A stretch of 40,388 bases of DNA from Candidatus Merdivicinus faecavium (GCA_018716285.1 DVKD01000041.1:1-40388), one strand, 5' to 3'. Shown: positions 29,121-38,844, counted from the stretch's first letter. Program-made: numbers and translations. Notes: generated from the sequence alone by a model not told the origin.

Positions 29121-29861
29121 TCAATGGCCCGCGGGTTTCTGCTCGACCATCTCCCGCTCCGTTTTGAGGTCCGCGTAAAGCAGGGCGCCCAAAATGACCG
29201 CAAAGGGGATGAGGGTAACCCAGATCGCTTTGCCGCCGATGAGGTTGCAGAACACGGTCCCGGCCGCGGCCCCGGCGCAGAACAGGAGCAGCATCTGGAA
29301 ATGCCCCAGCAGCTTGCTCCGGTGGGACTTGTCCTTTGAGCGCCAATGCCGGATCTCTGTGGCGAGGCCGATCCCGATCTGGCGGATATGGTTGGTGGCA
29401 AAGGTGGTGGCCATCGGCACGCCCTCCGCCTGGCGGAAGGTGTTGTACTGCATCGAGGCGATGAAGTTGATTGCAATCTGGGAAATCTGCACCGGCGCGC
29501 TGTCCGGAATAAAGCCCAGCACGGCGACAAATAGCATCTCAATCGCGATCAGCAAGGTGTCCCAGCGAATCGGCAGCCGGTGCTTGACGGGGTTTGGCAG
29601 CAGCTCCGAAACAAACGCACCCAGCAGATAGGCCGAAATCGGGATGAGGTAATAGAGCGCCCGGCCCCACTTCCCTGCGCCGAGGGCCAGCCCCATCAGC
29701 ACGACGTTGCTCGTCTGCGCGTTGCAGAACACATTCCCGCGGAGCAGGTAGGTGTAAGCGCCGAACACCCCGGAAATCGTCATCAGCGTGAAGTAGATCC
29801 AGCGGCGCTCGCACATCAGATAATAAACGCCGTTTTTTCCTCTGCCTTTTTGCACTGCCAT
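29121..29861 (-). CDS. DUF1275 (YoaK-family) membrane protein
   Basis: Integral membrane protein of 246 residues, about six hydrophobic segments (YFTLMTISGVFGAYTYLL near the N-terminus, ALYYLIPISAYLLGAFV, LLIAIEMLFVAVLGFI, FQMLLLFCAGAAAGTVF, IWVTLIPFAVILGALLYA). Family marks are CNAQTSNVVLMGLALG and QYNTFRQAEGVPMATTFATNHIRQIG. Function of the family is unknown. The start at 29861 (MAVQKGRGKNG) is a compromise: the upstream G-run is very close, and an ATG at 29816 is also possible. It has its own promoter and ends just before the riboswitch promoter. Confidence 0.85.
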   Translation of the reverse strand: MAVQKGRGKNGVYYLMCERRWIYFTLMTISGVFGAYTYLLRGNVFCNAQTSNVVLMGLALGAGKWGRALYYLIPISAYLLGAFVSELLPNPVKHRLPIRWDTLLIAIEMLFVAVLGFIPDSAPVQISQIAINFIASMQYNTFRQAEGVPMATTFATNHIRQIGIGLATEIRHWRSKDKSHRSKLLGHFQMLLLFCAGAAAGTVFCNLIGGKAIWVTLIPFAVILGALLYADLKTEREMVEQKPAGH

Positions 29862-29959
29862 CGTCCCCCATTGATACGGTAAATTTTCCGGCTGCCGCCC
29901 TCGGCCCAAAAAGTGCGGGGCGATTGCCGCGAAGGATTCCTTCCGAATTCCCTCAAGCT

Positions 29960-29988
29960 ATTGTACCACATGCGACGGCCCGCCGCAA
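29960..29988 (-). promoter_or_regulatory. Promoter of the DUF1275 gene
   Basis: TTGCGG (29988-29983), 17-base spacer ending TGTGG (extended -10), TACAAT (29965-29960) on the minus strand. It starts only 8 bases after the leuB stop. Confidence 0.65.
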
Positions 29989-29995
29989 GGGGGCG

Positions 29996-31069
29996 TCAGC
30001 AGATCTGCCCGAGGATCCGGTCCCCCATCTGGGAGCAGGAGAGCCGGGTGCAGCCCTCACTCATGCAGTCGGCGGTGCGGAAGCCCGCATCGAGGACGGC
30101 GTTTACCGCCTGTTCGACGCAGTCCGCCTCATCGGGCATGTCGAAGGAATAGCGCAGCATCATGGCGGCGGAGAGGATGGTGCCGATGGGGTTCGCGAGG
30201 TCCTTGCCCGCGATGTCCGGCGCGGAGCCATGGATCGGCTCGTACATCCCCCGCGTCCCGTCGCCCATCGAGGCGGACGCCATCATCCCAATCGAGCCGG
30301 TAACCATGCTCGCCTCGTCGGAGAGGATATCGCCGAAGAGGTTTTCGGTGACGATGACGTCGAACTGGGCGGGATTTTTGACCAGCTGCATGGCCGCGTT
30401 GTCAACCAGCATGTCGGTGCAGGAGACGTCCGGGAATTCCGCGGCGACCTCGTGCACCACCTTCCGCCAGAGACGGGAGGTGTCGAGGACGTTGGCTTTG
30501 TCGACCGAGACGACCCGGGAGGAGCGCTTGCGGGCGATAGCAAAGGCGGCGCGGGCGATCCGCTCGATCTCGTGGGCGGCGTAGACCATGTCGTCGTGGG
30601 CGACCAGCTCGCCGTTTTCCAGCCCGGTGCGGTGCTCGCCGAAGTAGGCCCCGCCGATCAGCTCCCGCACCAGCATCAGGTCGATCCCCTGCCCTGCGAT
30701 CTCGGGTTTTAAGGGGGAAGCCGCCGCGAGCTGGGGGAAAAGCCGGGCCGGGCGGAGGTTCGCGTAAAGCCCCATCGCGGAACGGATGCCCAGAAGGGCG
30801 GCTTCGGGGCGTATCTCCTTCGGGACGCCGTCCCATTTGGGTCCGCCCACCGCCCCCAGCAGGACGCTGTCGCAGTCGAGGCACTTTTGGAGCGATTCTT
30901 CGGGCAGGGAGGTCCCGCAGGCGTCGATCGCGGCGCCGCCGGCCAGGATTTCCTGGTAAACAAAGCGGCGCCCGTACTTCTCCGCGACCCGTGTGAGGAC
31001 GCGCAGCGCCTGCTCTACGATCTCGGGGCCGATGCCGTCGCCGCGGATGACGGTGATTCTCTTTTCCAT
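29996..31069 (-). CDS. leuB: 3-isopropylmalate dehydrogenase
   Basis: Oxidises and decarboxylates 3-isopropylmalate to 2-oxoisocaproate with NAD. 357 residues; N-terminal VIRGDGIGPEIV, GAVGGPKWDG, LRPARLFP (substrate arginines), VRELIGGAYFGEH, DKANVLDTSRLWR, VDNAAMQLVKNP, NLFGDILSDEASMVTGSIGMM and EPIHGSAPDIAGKDLANP are all canonical. Last gene of leuACDB; it begins 10 bases after leuD. Confidence 0.97.
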   Translation of the reverse strand: MEKRITVIRGDGIGPEIVEQALRVLTRVAEKYGRRFVYQEILAGGAAIDACGTSLPEESLQKCLDCDSVLLGAVGGPKWDGVPKEIRPEAALLGIRSAMGLYANLRPARLFPQLAAASPLKPEIAGQGIDLMLVRELIGGAYFGEHRTGLENGELVAHDDMVYAAHEIERIARAAFAIARKRSSRVVSVDKANVLDTSRLWRKVVHEVAAEFPDVSCTDMLVDNAAMQLVKNPAQFDVIVTENLFGDILSDEASMVTGSIGMMASASMGDGTRGMYEPIHGSAPDIAGKDLANPIGTILSAAMMLRYSFDMPDEADCVEQAVNAVLDAGFRTADCMSEGCTRLSCSQMGDRILGQIC

Positions 31070-31079
31070 GCCGCTCCCC

Positions 31080-31562
31080 CTATCCGCGCAGGGAGGCGAG
31101 CAGCCCGCCCTTTTCGATGATCTCCTTGATAAAGGCGGGGAAGGGTTCGGCCTGGTAGGATTCGCCCCGGGTGCGGTTACAGATGACGCCGCTGTCGAAA
31201 TCGACCTCCAGCTCGTCGCCGTCCTGAATCTTCCCGCTCGCCTCGGGGCATTCGAGGATGGCGAGGCCGATGTTGATGGCGTTGCGGTAGAAGATGCGGG
31301 CGAAGCTCCCCGCGATGACGCAGGAGACGCCGCTCGCCTTGATGGCGATGGGGGCGTGCTCCCGCGAGGAGCCGCAGCCGAAGTTCATCCCGCCGACGAT
31401 GAGGTCGCCGGGGGCAATCTTTTTCCGGAAATCCGGGTCGATGTCCTCCATGCAGTGGGCGGCGAGCTCCTGCGGGTCGGAGGTGTTTAAGTATCGGGCG
31501 GGGATGATGACGTCGGTGTCGACGTTGTCCCCGTATTTGTGCGCAAAACCGTTGGCCTTCAT
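31080..31562 (-). CDS. leuD: 3-isopropylmalate dehydratase small subunit
   Basis: Swivel domain (160 residues) that completes the active site of LeuC to isomerise 2- to 3-isopropylmalate. Marks are [38 protein letters not shown] and [15 protein letters not shown]. Short type typical of the archaeal/clostridial heterodimer. Its start overlaps the leuC stop by four bases. Confidence 0.96.
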   Translation of the reverse strand: MKANGFAHKYGDNVDTDVIIPARYLNTSDPQELAAHCMEDIDPDFRKKIAPGDLIVGGMNFGCGSSREHAPIAIKASGVSCVIAGSFARIFYRNAINIGLAILECPEASGKIQDGDELEVDFDSGVICNRTRGESYQAEPFPAFIKEIIEKGGLLASLRG

Positions 31563-32842
31563 TTGGATCCGTCCTTTCCTTCCATCAGAATTCTCGGGTC
31601 GGCGAGCCTGCCCATGACGGCGGAGGCGGCGGCTACCGCGGGGCTGGCGAGGTAGACCTCCGACTCCACATGGCCCATCCGGCCGACAAAGTTGCGGTTG
31701 GTGGTGGCGACGCAGCGTTCCCCGGCCGCCAGGATGCCCATATACCCGCCCAGGCAGGGGCCGCAGGTCGGGGTGGAGACAGCGCAGCCCGCGTCGAGGA
31801 AGGTCTCGAGGTAGCCGCGCTTCATGGCTTCCCGGTAAATGGCCTGGGTCGCGGGGATGATGATGGCCCGGACCCCTTTCGCGACATGCCGGCCCTTGAG
31901 GATCTCGGCTGCGGCCGCCATATCCGAGAGGCGTCCGTTTGTGCAGGAGCCGATGACAGCCTGGTCGATGGGGACCTCCCCGATCTCGGCGAAGGTGCGG
32001 GCGTTTTCCGGCAGGTGGGGGAAGGCGACGGTCGGCTCGATTGCGGAGAGGTCGAGATGAATCACCTGGTCGTAGGCGGCGTCCGCGTCGGCGGTGCAGA
32101 CCGAGACGGTGCGGCTGACCCGCCCCCTGATGTAATCCATCGTCACCTCGTCCACCTCGAAGATGCCGTTCTTGGCCCCGGCCTCGACCGCCATATTGGC
32201 GATGCAGAGCCGGTCGTCGATGGAGAGGGAGGAAAGCCCCGGCCCGCCGAATTCCAGCGATTTATAGAGCGCGCCGTCCACCCCGATCTGCCCGATCAGG
32301 TGGAGGATGACGTCCTTGCCCGAGACGTAGGGCTGAAGCTTGCCGGTCAGCTCGACCCGGATGGCCGGGGGGACCTTGAACCAGGCTTCCCCGGTCGCCA
32401 TCGCCGCGGCCATATCGGTCGAGCCGACGCCGGTCGAGAAGGCGCCCAGCGCGCCGTAGGTGCAGGTGTGGGAATCGGCGCCGATGATGCACTCGCCGGG
32501 GGCGGCCAGCCCCTTTTCGGGCAGCAGCGCGTGCTCGATGCCCATCTCGCCGACGTCGAAGTAGTTTTTGACGTCGAAGCGCTTTGCGAAGGCGCGGCAC
32601 TGGGCGCACTGCTCGGCCGCCTTGATGTCCTTGTTGGGGACGAAATGGTCGAGGACGATGGCGATCTTTTCGCGGTCAAAGACGTCCGAAAAACCGGCCT
32701 TGTCAAACTCCCGGATCGCCACCGGGGAGGTGATGTCGTTGCCCAGCACCATGTCGAGCTTCGCCCGGATGAGCTGGCCCGCCCGCACCGCGGGCAGCCC
32801 CGCGTGGGCCGCGAGGATCTTCTGGGTCATTGTCATTGCCAT
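31559..32842 (-). CDS. leuC: 3-isopropylmalate dehydratase large subunit
   Basis: Aconitase-family 4Fe-4S enzyme of 427 residues. The cluster cysteines are in GSCTNGR and [22 protein letters not shown] and [21 protein letters not shown] are family marks. It is the ~420-residue type that pairs with a short LeuD, found in archaea and Clostridia, and whose sequence alone cannot exclude use of related malates such as citramalate; leuA and leuB next door support leucine synthesis. ATG has AGGAGA seven bases upstream. Confidence 0.95.
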   Translation of the reverse strand: MAMTMTQKILAAHAGLPAVRAGQLIRAKLDMVLGNDITSPVAIREFDKAGFSDVFDREKIAIVLDHFVPNKDIKAAEQCAQCRAFAKRFDVKNYFDVGEMGIEHALLPEKGLAAPGECIIGADSHTCTYGALGAFSTGVGSTDMAAAMATGEAWFKVPPAIRVELTGKLQPYVSGKDVILHLIGQIGVDGALYKSLEFGGPGLSSLSIDDRLCIANMAVEAGAKNGIFEVDEVTMDYIRGRVSRTVSVCTADADAAYDQVIHLDLSAIEPTVAFPHLPENARTFAEIGEVPIDQAVIGSCTNGRLSDMAAAAEILKGRHVAKGVRAIIIPATQAIYREAMKRGYLETFLDAGCAVSTPTCGPCLGGYMGILAAGERCVATTNRNFVGRMGHVESEVYLASPAVAAASAVMGRLADPRILMEGKDGSK

Positions 32843-32863
32843 AACAGCATCTCCTTTCTCACA

Positions 32864-34534
32864 TCAAAGCTCACGGCGGTTGATGGCCGAAACCAGGGCG
32901 TTGACCGAAGCGGACATGATGTCCTCGTGGGTCCCCGCGCCCCAGCTGATTTTGCCGTCCCCGTAGCGGATGGCGACATAGGCGATCGCCTGCGCGTTGG
33001 AGCCGGTCTGGAGGGCGTGCTCCTTGTAGCTCACCAGCTCGTAATCGAGCCCGAGGTTTGCCTTCAGCGCGTTGCTGATGGCGTCCAGGCGGCCGTTACC
33101 GGCGGCCTTGAAGATGTGCCGCTCCTCCCCGTTCTGGACGGTGATCACAGTCGAAAGGCCGCCCACCTGGGAGAAGTGGGCCTCCACCACGTCGAGGGGG
33201 GTAAAGTAGTTGATATACCGGCTGCGGAAGATCTCGACCACTTCGTCGGGGGCGAGTTCCTTGTGCAGGTGGTCGGAGACGCTCTTGACGGTGTAGCCGA
33301 CGTCCTCCCGCATCTTCGGGGGCAGGTCGTAGCCGTAATTGCGCTCGAGCAGGTAGCCGATGCCGCCCTTGCCGGAGAGGGAGTTGATGCGGATGACGTC
33401 GGTCTGGTATTCCCGCCCGACGTCGGAGGGGTCGATAGGGAGATACGGGACGTTCCAGATGCCGCCGCCCTTTTCCTCCCGCCACTTGATCCCCTTGGCG
33501 ATGGCGTCCTGGTGGGAGCCGGAGAAGGCGGCGAAGACGAGGGCGCCGGAATAGGGCTGCCGCTCCCCGACCTTCATCCCGGTCACCTCCTCATAAAGGC
33601 TGGTGATGGAGGGAAGGTCGGAAAAATCGAGGCCGGGGTCGATCCCCTGGGAGTAGAGGTTCATCGCCAGGGTGATGATGTCGACGTTGCCGGTCCGCTC
33701 CCCGTTGCCGAAGAGGGTCCCCTCGACCCGCTCCGCCCCGGCCAAGAGGGCCATCTCGGTGTCGGCGACGGCGCAGCCGCGGTCGTTGTGGGGGTGGATG
33801 GAGAGGACGACGCTGTCCCGGCAATTCAGGTTCTCGGATATGTACTCGACCTGGTTTGCATAGACGTGGGGCATCGAGAGCTGGACGGTGACCGGCAGGT
33901 TGATGATCGCCTTATGCTCCGGCGTGGGCTTCCAGACGCCGAGCACCGCGTTGCAGATCTCGAGCGCGAACTCCGGCTCGGTGCCGGTAAAGCTCTCGGG
34001 GGAATATTCAAACTGCAGCTCCCCCGCAAAATCCTTCGCATATTCGAGGAACTGCCGCGCGCCGTAGAGGGCGATGTCGATGATCTCCTCTTTGGATTTG
34101 CGGAAGACCTGCTCGCGCTGGACGCGGGAGGTGGAGTTGTACAGGTGGACGACCGCCCGCTTACAGCCCTTGAGCGAGTCGAAGGTCTTGCGGATGATGT
34201 GCTCGCGGGACTGGGTCAGCACCTGGATGGTCACGTCGTCGGGGATGAGGTCCTGCTCGATTAAGGTGCGCAGGAAGTTATATTCGGTCTCAGAGGAGGC
34301 GGGAAAGCCGACCTCAATCTCCTTGAAGCCGATTTTGCACAGCAGCTTGAAAAAAGCGACCTTTTCCTCAAGGCTCATGGGGACGACGAGGGCCTGGTTG
34401 CCGTCCCGGAGGTCGACGCTGCACCAGAGGGGCGCTTTTTCGATATGGTCCCGCTTCATCCATTTGCCGAGCGGCCGCTCCGGCGTTTCGGGGGGGAGGA
34501 AGTAGCCGCGGGTGTATTTTGCAACGTTCTTCAT
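32864..34534 (-). CDS. leuA: 2-isopropylmalate synthase (LeuA type 2)
   Basis: Condenses acetyl-CoA and 2-oxoisovalerate, first step of leucine synthesis. The 556 residues and start (YFLPPETPERPLGKWMKR...WCSVDLRDGNQALV) fit the long, yeast/actinobacterial-like class. Catalytic TIM barrel ~30-330 with VGFPASSETEYNF and metal ligands in LSIHPHNDRGCAVADTE, NGERTGNVDIITLAMN; C-terminal regulatory LeuA dimer domain ~430-556, the site of leucine inhibition in the family. First gene of the operon. Confidence 0.96.
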   Translation of the reverse strand: MKNVAKYTRGYFLPPETPERPLGKWMKRDHIEKAPLWCSVDLRDGNQALVVPMSLEEKVAFFKLLCKIGFKEIEVGFPASSETEYNFLRTLIEQDLIPDDVTIQVLTQSREHIIRKTFDSLKGCKRAVVHLYNSTSRVQREQVFRKSKEEIIDIALYGARQFLEYAKDFAGELQFEYSPESFTGTEPEFALEICNAVLGVWKPTPEHKAIINLPVTVQLSMPHVYANQVEYISENLNCRDSVVLSIHPHNDRGCAVADTEMALLAGAERVEGTLFGNGERTGNVDIITLAMNLYSQGIDPGLDFSDLPSITSLYEEVTGMKVGERQPYSGALVFAAFSGSHQDAIAKGIKWREEKGGGIWNVPYLPIDPSDVGREYQTDVIRINSLSGKGGIGYLLERNYGYDLPPKMREDVGYTVKSVSDHLHKELAPDEVVEIFRSRYINYFTPLDVVEAHFSQVGGLSTVITVQNGEERHIFKAAGNGRLDAISNALKANLGLDYELVSYKEHALQTGSNAQAIAYVAIRYGDGKISWGAGTHEDIMSASVNALVSAINRREL

Positions 34535-34570
34535 ATCCGGTTTCCTTTCTGTTTTGTGGCGATTGCTTCT

Positions 34571-34599
34571 AGGATACCATATATTTCACCGGATGTCAA
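34571..34599 (-). promoter_or_regulatory. Promoter of leuACDB
   Basis: TTGACA (34599-34594), 17-base spacer, TATCCT (34576-34571) on the minus strand. The leader is only ~30 bases, so there is no room for a T-box or peptide attenuator. The rest of the gap to htrA (34600-34681) is AT-rich with nothing recognisable. Confidence 0.78.
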
Positions 34600-34681
34600 C
34601 CTTTATTCGAAATATTATAAGATAAAATCCCGTAAATTGCAAAATTTTATTCCGTATTCTTCTATGCAGACCTTTTTACGG

Positions 34682-34722
34682 AAAAACGGCCCCGCCTCCC
34701 GTTAGCCGGGAAAGCGGGGCCG
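34682..34722 (-). terminator. Terminator of htrA
   Basis: Outer stem CGGCCCCGC/GCGGGGCCG (34722-34714 with 34695-34687) with an inner TCCCGG/CGGGA stem; followed on the minus strand by TTTTT (34686-34682). Confidence 0.88.
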
Positions 34723-34751
34723 CTCTGTCTCAATAGAAGCGTGCTGTCCGA

Positions 34752-36395
34752 TCAATCGGAGGGAAGCTGCTGCAGGCCGCCCTGACTCTGGCTGTTCTGG
34801 TCCTCCCGCTGGGTGGTCGTGAGGGAGCCGGTATCCTCGGCCAGCTCCACCTCGACGGTGAAGGTCGAGACCTTGCCGGTCACGCTCTGGCGGACAATCT
34901 CGAGCTTGACGGTATCGCCGGGCTCCTTGCCTTCCATAATCGCCTTGACGGTATCCGAATCCCGGACGTCCTGATCGTCCATCCGGACGATGACATCTCC
35001 TGGGCGGACGCCTTTGGCGTAGACGTCAAGGTCTTCCCGGACGGTCTGGACCCAGAGGCCGGGGGTATAGCCGCTGATGGCGCCGGTGACGTCGCTGATG
35101 GCGTAGTAGGTGATGCCCAAGAGGACCCGGCCGCGGACGTAGCCGTAGCTGATGAGGTCGTCAACGATCGGCTTTGCGGTCGAGATCGGGATGGCGAAGC
35201 CGATGCCCTCAATCTGGGTCGAGGAGAGCTTGGAGGAATTGATGCCGACGACCTGCCCGTACTTGTTGATGAGGGCGCCGCCCGAGTTGCCGGGATTGAT
35301 GGCGGCGTCGACCTGGATGGCCTGCATCTCGATGACGTTGCCGGTCGTTTCATCGGTCACCTGGATGCTTCTTTCCAGGCCGGAGACGATGCCCTGTGTG
35401 ACCGAGCCGGCGAGGTTCATGCCGGTGGGGTTGCCGATGGCGACGATCCGCTCGCCGACGACGAGCTCGTCGGAGTTGCCGAATTCGGCGGGAGTGAGGT
35501 TATCGGCTTCAATTTTGACGACGGCGAGGTCGGTCTTCTCATCGATGCCGACCAGCTCGGCCTCATACTCCTCGTCGTTGTCGAGAACAACCGCGATGCC
35601 GGCTGCGCCGTTGACCACATGGGCGTTGGTGATGATATAGCCGTCGCTCGTCATAATGATGCCCGAGCCGGTACTGTAGGACTGCATGGGGAACGAGGTG
35701 CTCTGGTAGGAAATGATGCCGACGACCGACGGGCGGACCTTGGCGGCAATCTCCTCGGTCGAGAGGACGCCGTCGGTGTACTCCTCCTCATCAGGGGCGG
35801 GACGGTTGTTGAGGGAGAGCTGCGGGCCATCGGGATTGACCGCCTCGGCCGAGCTTTCGGTCAGCGTTTCGCTGGTGCCGCCGTCCCGGGTGGTAAAGAA
35901 AACCAGCACGCCCGCGAAGGCGACCGCAGTAATGAGGAAGACCACCGTCATGACGACTGCAAAAATCTTGAGGCCGGAGCTGTTCTTGGCGCGCGTGCCG
36001 GTCTTGTTCTGCGCGATCTGGTCGTAGTCCTCAAAGGTCCACTGGTACTCGGCATTCTGGTGCGGCTGCTGCCCGGCCTGCTGCTGGCCGTACCCGGGGC
36101 CGAAGCCCTGAAAGCTCTGCTGCCCGGCAGACTGGCTCTGGTCCTGCTGCGGCGGGGTCTGTTCCCCGCTGCTGCCGGAATAGGAGTGCCAGCTGCTCCA
36201 ATTGGCGGAGCTGCCCTGCCCCGCATGATTCCCCGCGCCGGCGGTTGCGCCGGCATTGGAATTGCTGTTCTGCGCATGATCGGCGCCTGCGGCCGGTTCC
36301 TGGGCGGGCTGCTGCGCTGCGTCTGTATTTTGGGAAGGCTGGCCCGCAGGGTCTGCCTGCGGCTGCTGGCCTTCGTAGAAATCATGGTCGTTCAT
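34752..36395 (-). CDS. htrA: Membrane-anchored HtrA/DegP-type serine protease with PDZ domain
   Basis: Envelope protease of 547 residues. A long, Gln/Ala/Ser-rich, disordered cytoplasmic segment (1-135) precedes one membrane helix (~142-167), then a trypsin-like domain with the triad His259 (TNAHVV), Asp289 (KTDLAVVKIE) and Ser371 (NPGNSGGAL), and one PDZ domain (~430-535). The ATG at 36395 (MNDHDFYEG) has AAAGGAGG nearby; in-frame upstream codons lack a site. It follows the response regulator-kinase pair, like the WalRK-HtrA arrangement of Firmicutes, so it is a likely effector in cell-envelope stress. Confidence 0.95.
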   Translation of the reverse strand: MNDHDFYEGQQPQADPAGQPSQNTDAAQQPAQEPAAGADHAQNSNSNAGATAGAGNHAGQGSSANWSSWHSYSGSSGEQTPPQQDQSQSAGQQSFQGFGPGYGQQQAGQQPHQNAEYQWTFEDYDQIAQNKTGTRAKNSSGLKIFAVVMTVVFLITAVAFAGVLVFFTTRDGGTSETLTESSAEAVNPDGPQLSLNNRPAPDEEEYTDGVLSTEEIAAKVRPSVVGIISYQSTSFPMQSYSTGSGIIMTSDGYIITNAHVVNGAAGIAVVLDNDEEYEAELVGIDEKTDLAVVKIEADNLTPAEFGNSDELVVGERIVAIGNPTGMNLAGSVTQGIVSGLERSIQVTDETTGNVIEMQAIQVDAAINPGNSGGALINKYGQVVGINSSKLSSTQIEGIGFAIPISTAKPIVDDLISYGYVRGRVLLGITYYAISDVTGAISGYTPGLWVQTVREDLDVYAKGVRPGDVIVRMDDQDVRDSDTVKAIMEGKEPGDTVKLEIVRQSVTGKVSTFTVEVELAEDTGSLTTTQREDQNSQSQGGLQQLPSD

Positions 36396-36517
36396 ATCGG
36401 AACCTCCTTTATTTGTATATCTGTATTCTACCAGACGAATGTGAACAGTGTTTGATGATTGTATCAATCTGCGGCGAATTTTTGCCGCTTTTCTTCACCC
36501 AACCGACACATTGCGCG

Positions 36518-38026
36518 CTATTCTTTCCCCTGCTGGCTGCCCAGCTGGGCGGGGTATTCCTTTTCGCGCCCTTTGACAAGGTTCGGGTTTTTCACCTTCG
36601 CGGTCGGCACGGAGAAGATGAATTCGGTATACTCGCCCGGCGTGCTCTTGACGATGATGTCGCCGCCGTGGAGATTGATGATCGACCGGACCAGGTAGAG
36701 CCCCAGGCCGACGCCGTTTTTGTCCATGCCGCGGGAGCGGTCGGTCTTGTAAAACCGGTCGAAAACCCGGGGGATCTCGTCCTTGGCGAGGCCCTCGCCG
36801 CTGTTGCGGACGCCGACGTAGGTCATGCGGCTGTCGGAGTTAAAGGAAAATTCGAGGTAGCCGCCCTCATTGACAAACTTGACGGCGTTTTCAATGAGGT
36901 TGTAAACGACCTGATGGATGAGGTCGGGGTCGGCTTCGACCATCACCTTGTCGTTATCCAGCCCGCGGATATCGAGGCGCTTCTGGTTGATGCTCTGCTC
37001 GAAGCTGAAGACGGTCTCGCAGATGACCTCCAGGACGTCAAACTGGGTCGTCTGGACCTTGAGTTCCCCTGCCTCAATGCGGGAGAGGTTTAACATGCTG
37101 CGCACCAGGCGGGAAAGCCGCTTGACCTCGTCCGAAACGATCCGCAGGTAGTGCGCCTGCTTGTCCGGCCCGATGGTGCCGTCCAGGATCCCGTCGATGA
37201 AGCCGGCGATGGAGGTCATGGGGGTGCGCAGCTCGTGGGAGACGTTGGCCACAAAGCTGCGGCGCATTGACTCGAGATTGGAGAGGGATTTGGCCATGTT
37301 GTTGAAGGCCATCGCGAGCTGCCCGATCTCGTCGTCGGAATCGATGCTGATCCGGGTGGAGAAGTCGCCCTGGCCGAATTTCTTGGCGGCGACTGCCATC
37401 TCGCGCAGCGGCCGCACCATCTTCAGGGTGACAAAATAGGTGGCGATGAAGGTGATGAGCAGCACCAATATGGCGCAGAGCAGGAAGATCTTGATCATCT
37501 CGGTGATAAACTGGTTGAGCTCCCCGGTATCCCCGGTGACAAAGAGGTATCCTGTCGCCTGCTGGGAGCCGGTCTGAGTAATCGGAACGCAGACGGTGTA
37601 CTGCGGCTGCTTATAATAACCGAAAAGCCGGCCGTTTTCAGTATAGATCCCCTCCGTTTCCGCCCTCTGGAGGACCTGCTGCGGAATGAGGTAGGTGCTG
37701 TGGGCAACACAGTTTTCCCCCTCGCTGCAAAAGATCGTTTTGCCGTCGATATCGGTGATAAAAATAGTGGTATCATTGGAGTCGGAGAGGGCGAGGAGGG
37801 TCGGCTTGAGGGCAAGGTCGCTCGAGGTAATCTGCCCGGATTCAATATCCAGCCGCTCGATGACGTAATTTTTGATGACATAGGAAGCGCTGGTCAGAAG
37901 CTTCAGTTTATCCCGCGAAAAATACTGGGCCGCAAAGGCCATAAAGAGGGTGCCGATCAGCAGGGTCGCCGACAGGACGGTCACCGCGCAGAACCGGAAA
38001 TACTTGCTGAAGATGCTTTTTTGCAT
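36518..38026 (-). CDS. Sensor histidine kinase (WalK/PhoR-like)
   Basis: 502 residues: membrane helix 1 (~13-35), extracellular sensor (~36-178), membrane helix 2 (~179-201), HAMP (~202-254), dimerisation domain with phospho-acceptor His264 (ANVSHELRTPM), ATPase domain with N-box (LIHQVVYNLIENAVKF, 369-384), G1 (VRNSGEG) and G2 (GVGLGLYLVRSI). Unlike WalK of Bacillus it has no cytoplasmic PAS domain. The sensor domain has two cysteines (CSEGENC, 100-106) that could pair. Partner is the response regulator just upstream, though a terminator-like hairpin lies between them. Confidence 0.95.
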   Translation of the reverse strand: MQKSIFSKYFRFCAVTVLSATLLIGTLFMAFAAQYFSRDKLKLLTSASYVIKNYVIERLDIESGQITSSDLALKPTLLALSDSNDTTIFITDIDGKTIFCSEGENCVAHSTYLIPQQVLQRAETEGIYTENGRLFGYYKQPQYTVCVPITQTGSQQATGYLFVTGDTGELNQFITEMIKIFLLCAILVLLITFIATYFVTLKMVRPLREMAVAAKKFGQGDFSTRISIDSDDEIGQLAMAFNNMAKSLSNLESMRRSFVANVSHELRTPMTSIAGFIDGILDGTIGPDKQAHYLRIVSDEVKRLSRLVRSMLNLSRIEAGELKVQTTQFDVLEVICETVFSFEQSINQKRLDIRGLDNDKVMVEADPDLIHQVVYNLIENAVKFVNEGGYLEFSFNSDSRMTYVGVRNSGEGLAKDEIPRVFDRFYKTDRSRGMDKNGVGLGLYLVRSIINLHGGDIIVKSTPGEYTEFIFSVPTAKVKNPNLVKGREKEYPAQLGSQQGKE

Positions 38027-38046
38027 GGTCTCACATCCTTTTGCGG

Positions 38047-38076
38047 AAAAACCGCGCAGCAGGCCGCTGCGCGGTT
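38047..38076 (-). terminator. Terminator-like hairpin between response regulator and kinase genes
   Basis: Eleven-pair stem AACCGCGCAGC/GCTGCGCGGTT (38076-38066 with 38060-38050), loop GGCCT, then a T run to 38047 on the minus strand. It lies in the 63-base gap, 14 bases after the regulator stop and ahead of the kinase start. Confidence 0.75.
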
Positions 38077-38089
38077 TGGGCCGACGGTT

Positions 38090-38788
38090 TTACAGCAGGT
38101 CGACGACCTCGAACTTATAGCCGACGCCCCAGACAGTCTTGAGCGACCACTTGTCCGAAACGCCCTCGAGCTTTTCGCGCAGGCGCTTGACATGGACGTC
38201 GATGGTGCGGGAGTCGCCGTAATATTCGAAGCCCCAGACCTCGTCGAGCAGCTGATCGCGGGTGTAGACGCGGTTGGGATTGGAAGCGAGGTGGTAGAGC
38301 AGCTCGAGCTCCTTGGGCGGGGTGTCGATGACCTTGCCGTCCACCTTGAGCTCGTAGCGGGTCATGTTGACGACCAGCTTGTCGTAGGAGACCTCCTTGA
38401 GGTCGTTCTGCTGGGTGTTCTGGCCGACGCGGCGCAGGACCGCCTTGATCCGGGCGATGATCTCCTTGGTGTCAAAGGGTTTGACTACATAGTCGTCCGC
38501 GCCCAGCTCGAGACCGAGCACCTTGTCAAAGGTCTCGCCCTTCGCGGTCAGCATGATGATCGGCACCTGGCTCTTTTTGCGGATCTCACGGCAGACCTGC
38601 CAGCCGTCGAGGCCGGGGAGCATGATGTCAAGCAGGATGAGGTCGGGCGGGAGCGCTTTGAATTTGCTGAGCGCCTCGTCCCCGTCGTAGGCGAGGATGA
38701 CGGTGTAGCCCTCCTTCTCCAGATACAGGCGAAGCAATTCGCAGATATTCTGATCGTCGTCCACTACTAAAATTTTTCCAAGTGCCAT
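38090..38788 (-). CDS. OmpR/PhoB-family response regulator (WalR-like)
   Basis: 232 residues. Receiver domain 1-120 with acidic pair Asp10/Asp11, phospho-acceptor Asp54 (LILLDIMLPG), Thr81 and Lys103 (VVKPFD); winged-helix DNA-binding domain ~135-230 with TPPKELELLYHLASNPN, SRTIDVHVKRLREKL and VWGVGYKF. Full length and intact. Gene order regulator-kinase-HtrA suggests a WalR-like role in envelope control. AAAGGAGG precedes the ATG. Confidence 0.95.
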   Translation of the reverse strand: MALGKILVVDDDQNICELLRLYLEKEGYTVILAYDGDEALSKFKALPPDLILLDIMLPGLDGWQVCREIRKKSQVPIIMLTAKGETFDKVLGLELGADDYVVKPFDTKEIIARIKAVLRRVGQNTQQNDLKEVSYDKLVVNMTRYELKVDGKVIDTPPKELELLYHLASNPNRVYTRDQLLDEVWGFEYYGDSRTIDVHVKRLREKLEGVSDKWSLKTVWGVGYKFEVVDLL

Positions 38789-38844
38789 ACTGAGATGTCC
38801 TCCTTTATTTTCACGAGAAGCCGTGTTCTTTAATTGGTATTTTT

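Noticed and set aside
31670-34264. 864-residue plus-strand frame opposite leuC and leuA
   Set aside because: Antisense shadow across two clear genes and their junction; no motif.
34535-34570. T-box or leucine attenuator before leuA
   Set aside because: The predicted leader is only ~30 bases, with no room for a specifier stem or peptide.
36468-36517. Terminator between kinase and htrA
   Set aside because: GCGGC/GCCGC has only five pairs and its T tail points to the plus strand, opposite to the genes.
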